Source: Temnopleurus reevesii
Lineage: Eukaryota > Echinodermata > Echinoidea > Temnopleuroida > Temnopleuridae
Assembly (NCBI GenBank): GCA_036244855.1
Contig: BQKZ01000567.1
Location: 549 to 46,754 of the forward strand
DNA: 46,206 nucleotides
Reading direction: 5' to 3'
The notes beneath the pieces are model-generated. The model did no database searches. It was given only the letters and a program-made list of their open reading frames with translations, and was not told where the DNA came from. Position numbers and translations under genes: made by a program. This document shows, piece after piece, positions 45,819-46,206 of this stretch (position 1 is the first letter of the stretch; the number at the start of each line of letters is the position of its first letter).

Positions 45819-46206
45819 CTGAAAAAAAAAAGAAGAAAATAAAAAATTCAATTTCGGCACGCAAACAGTGTATTCATTTTGTATCTTATTGAATCAAATA
45901 AACCAGAACTTTGCTTTAAAAAAAATTTAAAAACTTTGCTACACCACTGAGCCCAGAGAGATTAAGCATGTAAGGACTATCTGTCTCTCTTTCTCTCTCT
46001 CTGACAAAATGTTTAATATTTTAGTTTGTGGTATTCACAAAAGCCAACCAACCAGCTGTTGGTGAATTCTAAGCATCCCTCCACTCCTATCATCAGGTAC
46101 CCCTCCCACTTCCACTTCAACTCTCTGCCTATCTCTTTCTCTCTATCTCCCACAACTCTTTCCTCCATTCTCTATCTTTCTCTTTTCCCTCTTCCCATTC
46201 CCCCCC
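45819..46206 (-). other. Upstream intron with CT-rich end
   Basis: Intron of the MBT-SAM gene with (CT)n near 45985-46002 and a pyrimidine-rich tail from 46075 to the window end. No exon seen. Confidence 0.6.

Overview
The window is animal genomic DNA: intron-rich genes with GT/AG splice sites, AT-rich introns, tRNA-derived SINEs, a CR1/L2-type retroelement fragment, many short inverted-repeat (MITE-like) elements and microsatellites. Protein similarity and repeat style suggest an echinoderm, most likely a sea urchin. The species is inferred, not proven. There is no bacterial, phage or CRISPR content.

Two genes are present and they converge. Plus strand, 423-22458: 19 exons of a long coiled-coil protein that I recognise from its last exons as the orthologue of HMMR (RHAMM, hyaluronan-mediated motility receptor, a spindle/centrosome protein). 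Its first exon(s) lie upstream of the window. All 19 exons join in a consistent reading frame (about 932 codons). Minus strand, 45818-37452: the 3' part of a gene encoding an MBT (methyl-lysine reader) repeat, a very long low-complexity region with a lysine-rich tract, and a C-terminal SAM domain. It is a Polycomb-type chromatin protein whose upstream exons are missing.

Layout: 1-422 repeat and intron; 423-22458 HMMR exons and introns; 22459 to about 27130 HMMR 3' region, assembled partly twice; 27130-30690 intergenic and full of SINEs and inverted-repeat elements; 30690-37451 AT-rich, mostly unique DNA that may be the long 3' UTR of the MBT-SAM gene; 37452-45818 MBT-SAM exons; 45819-46206 intron with CT-rich low complexity.

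Two things deserve most attention. First, the assembly contains seven single-N joins (4872, 6276, 9459, 24719, 26450, 42331, 43670) where sequence after the N repeats sequence already given before it with a few differences. These look like two haplotypes laid end to end, so the duplicated exons there should be counted once. Second, apart from those artefacts, the HMMR gene carries decayed tandem copies of at least six of its own exons, and several working exons are recognisably paralogous to each other. The gene appears to have grown, and still varies between haplotypes, by local exon duplication.
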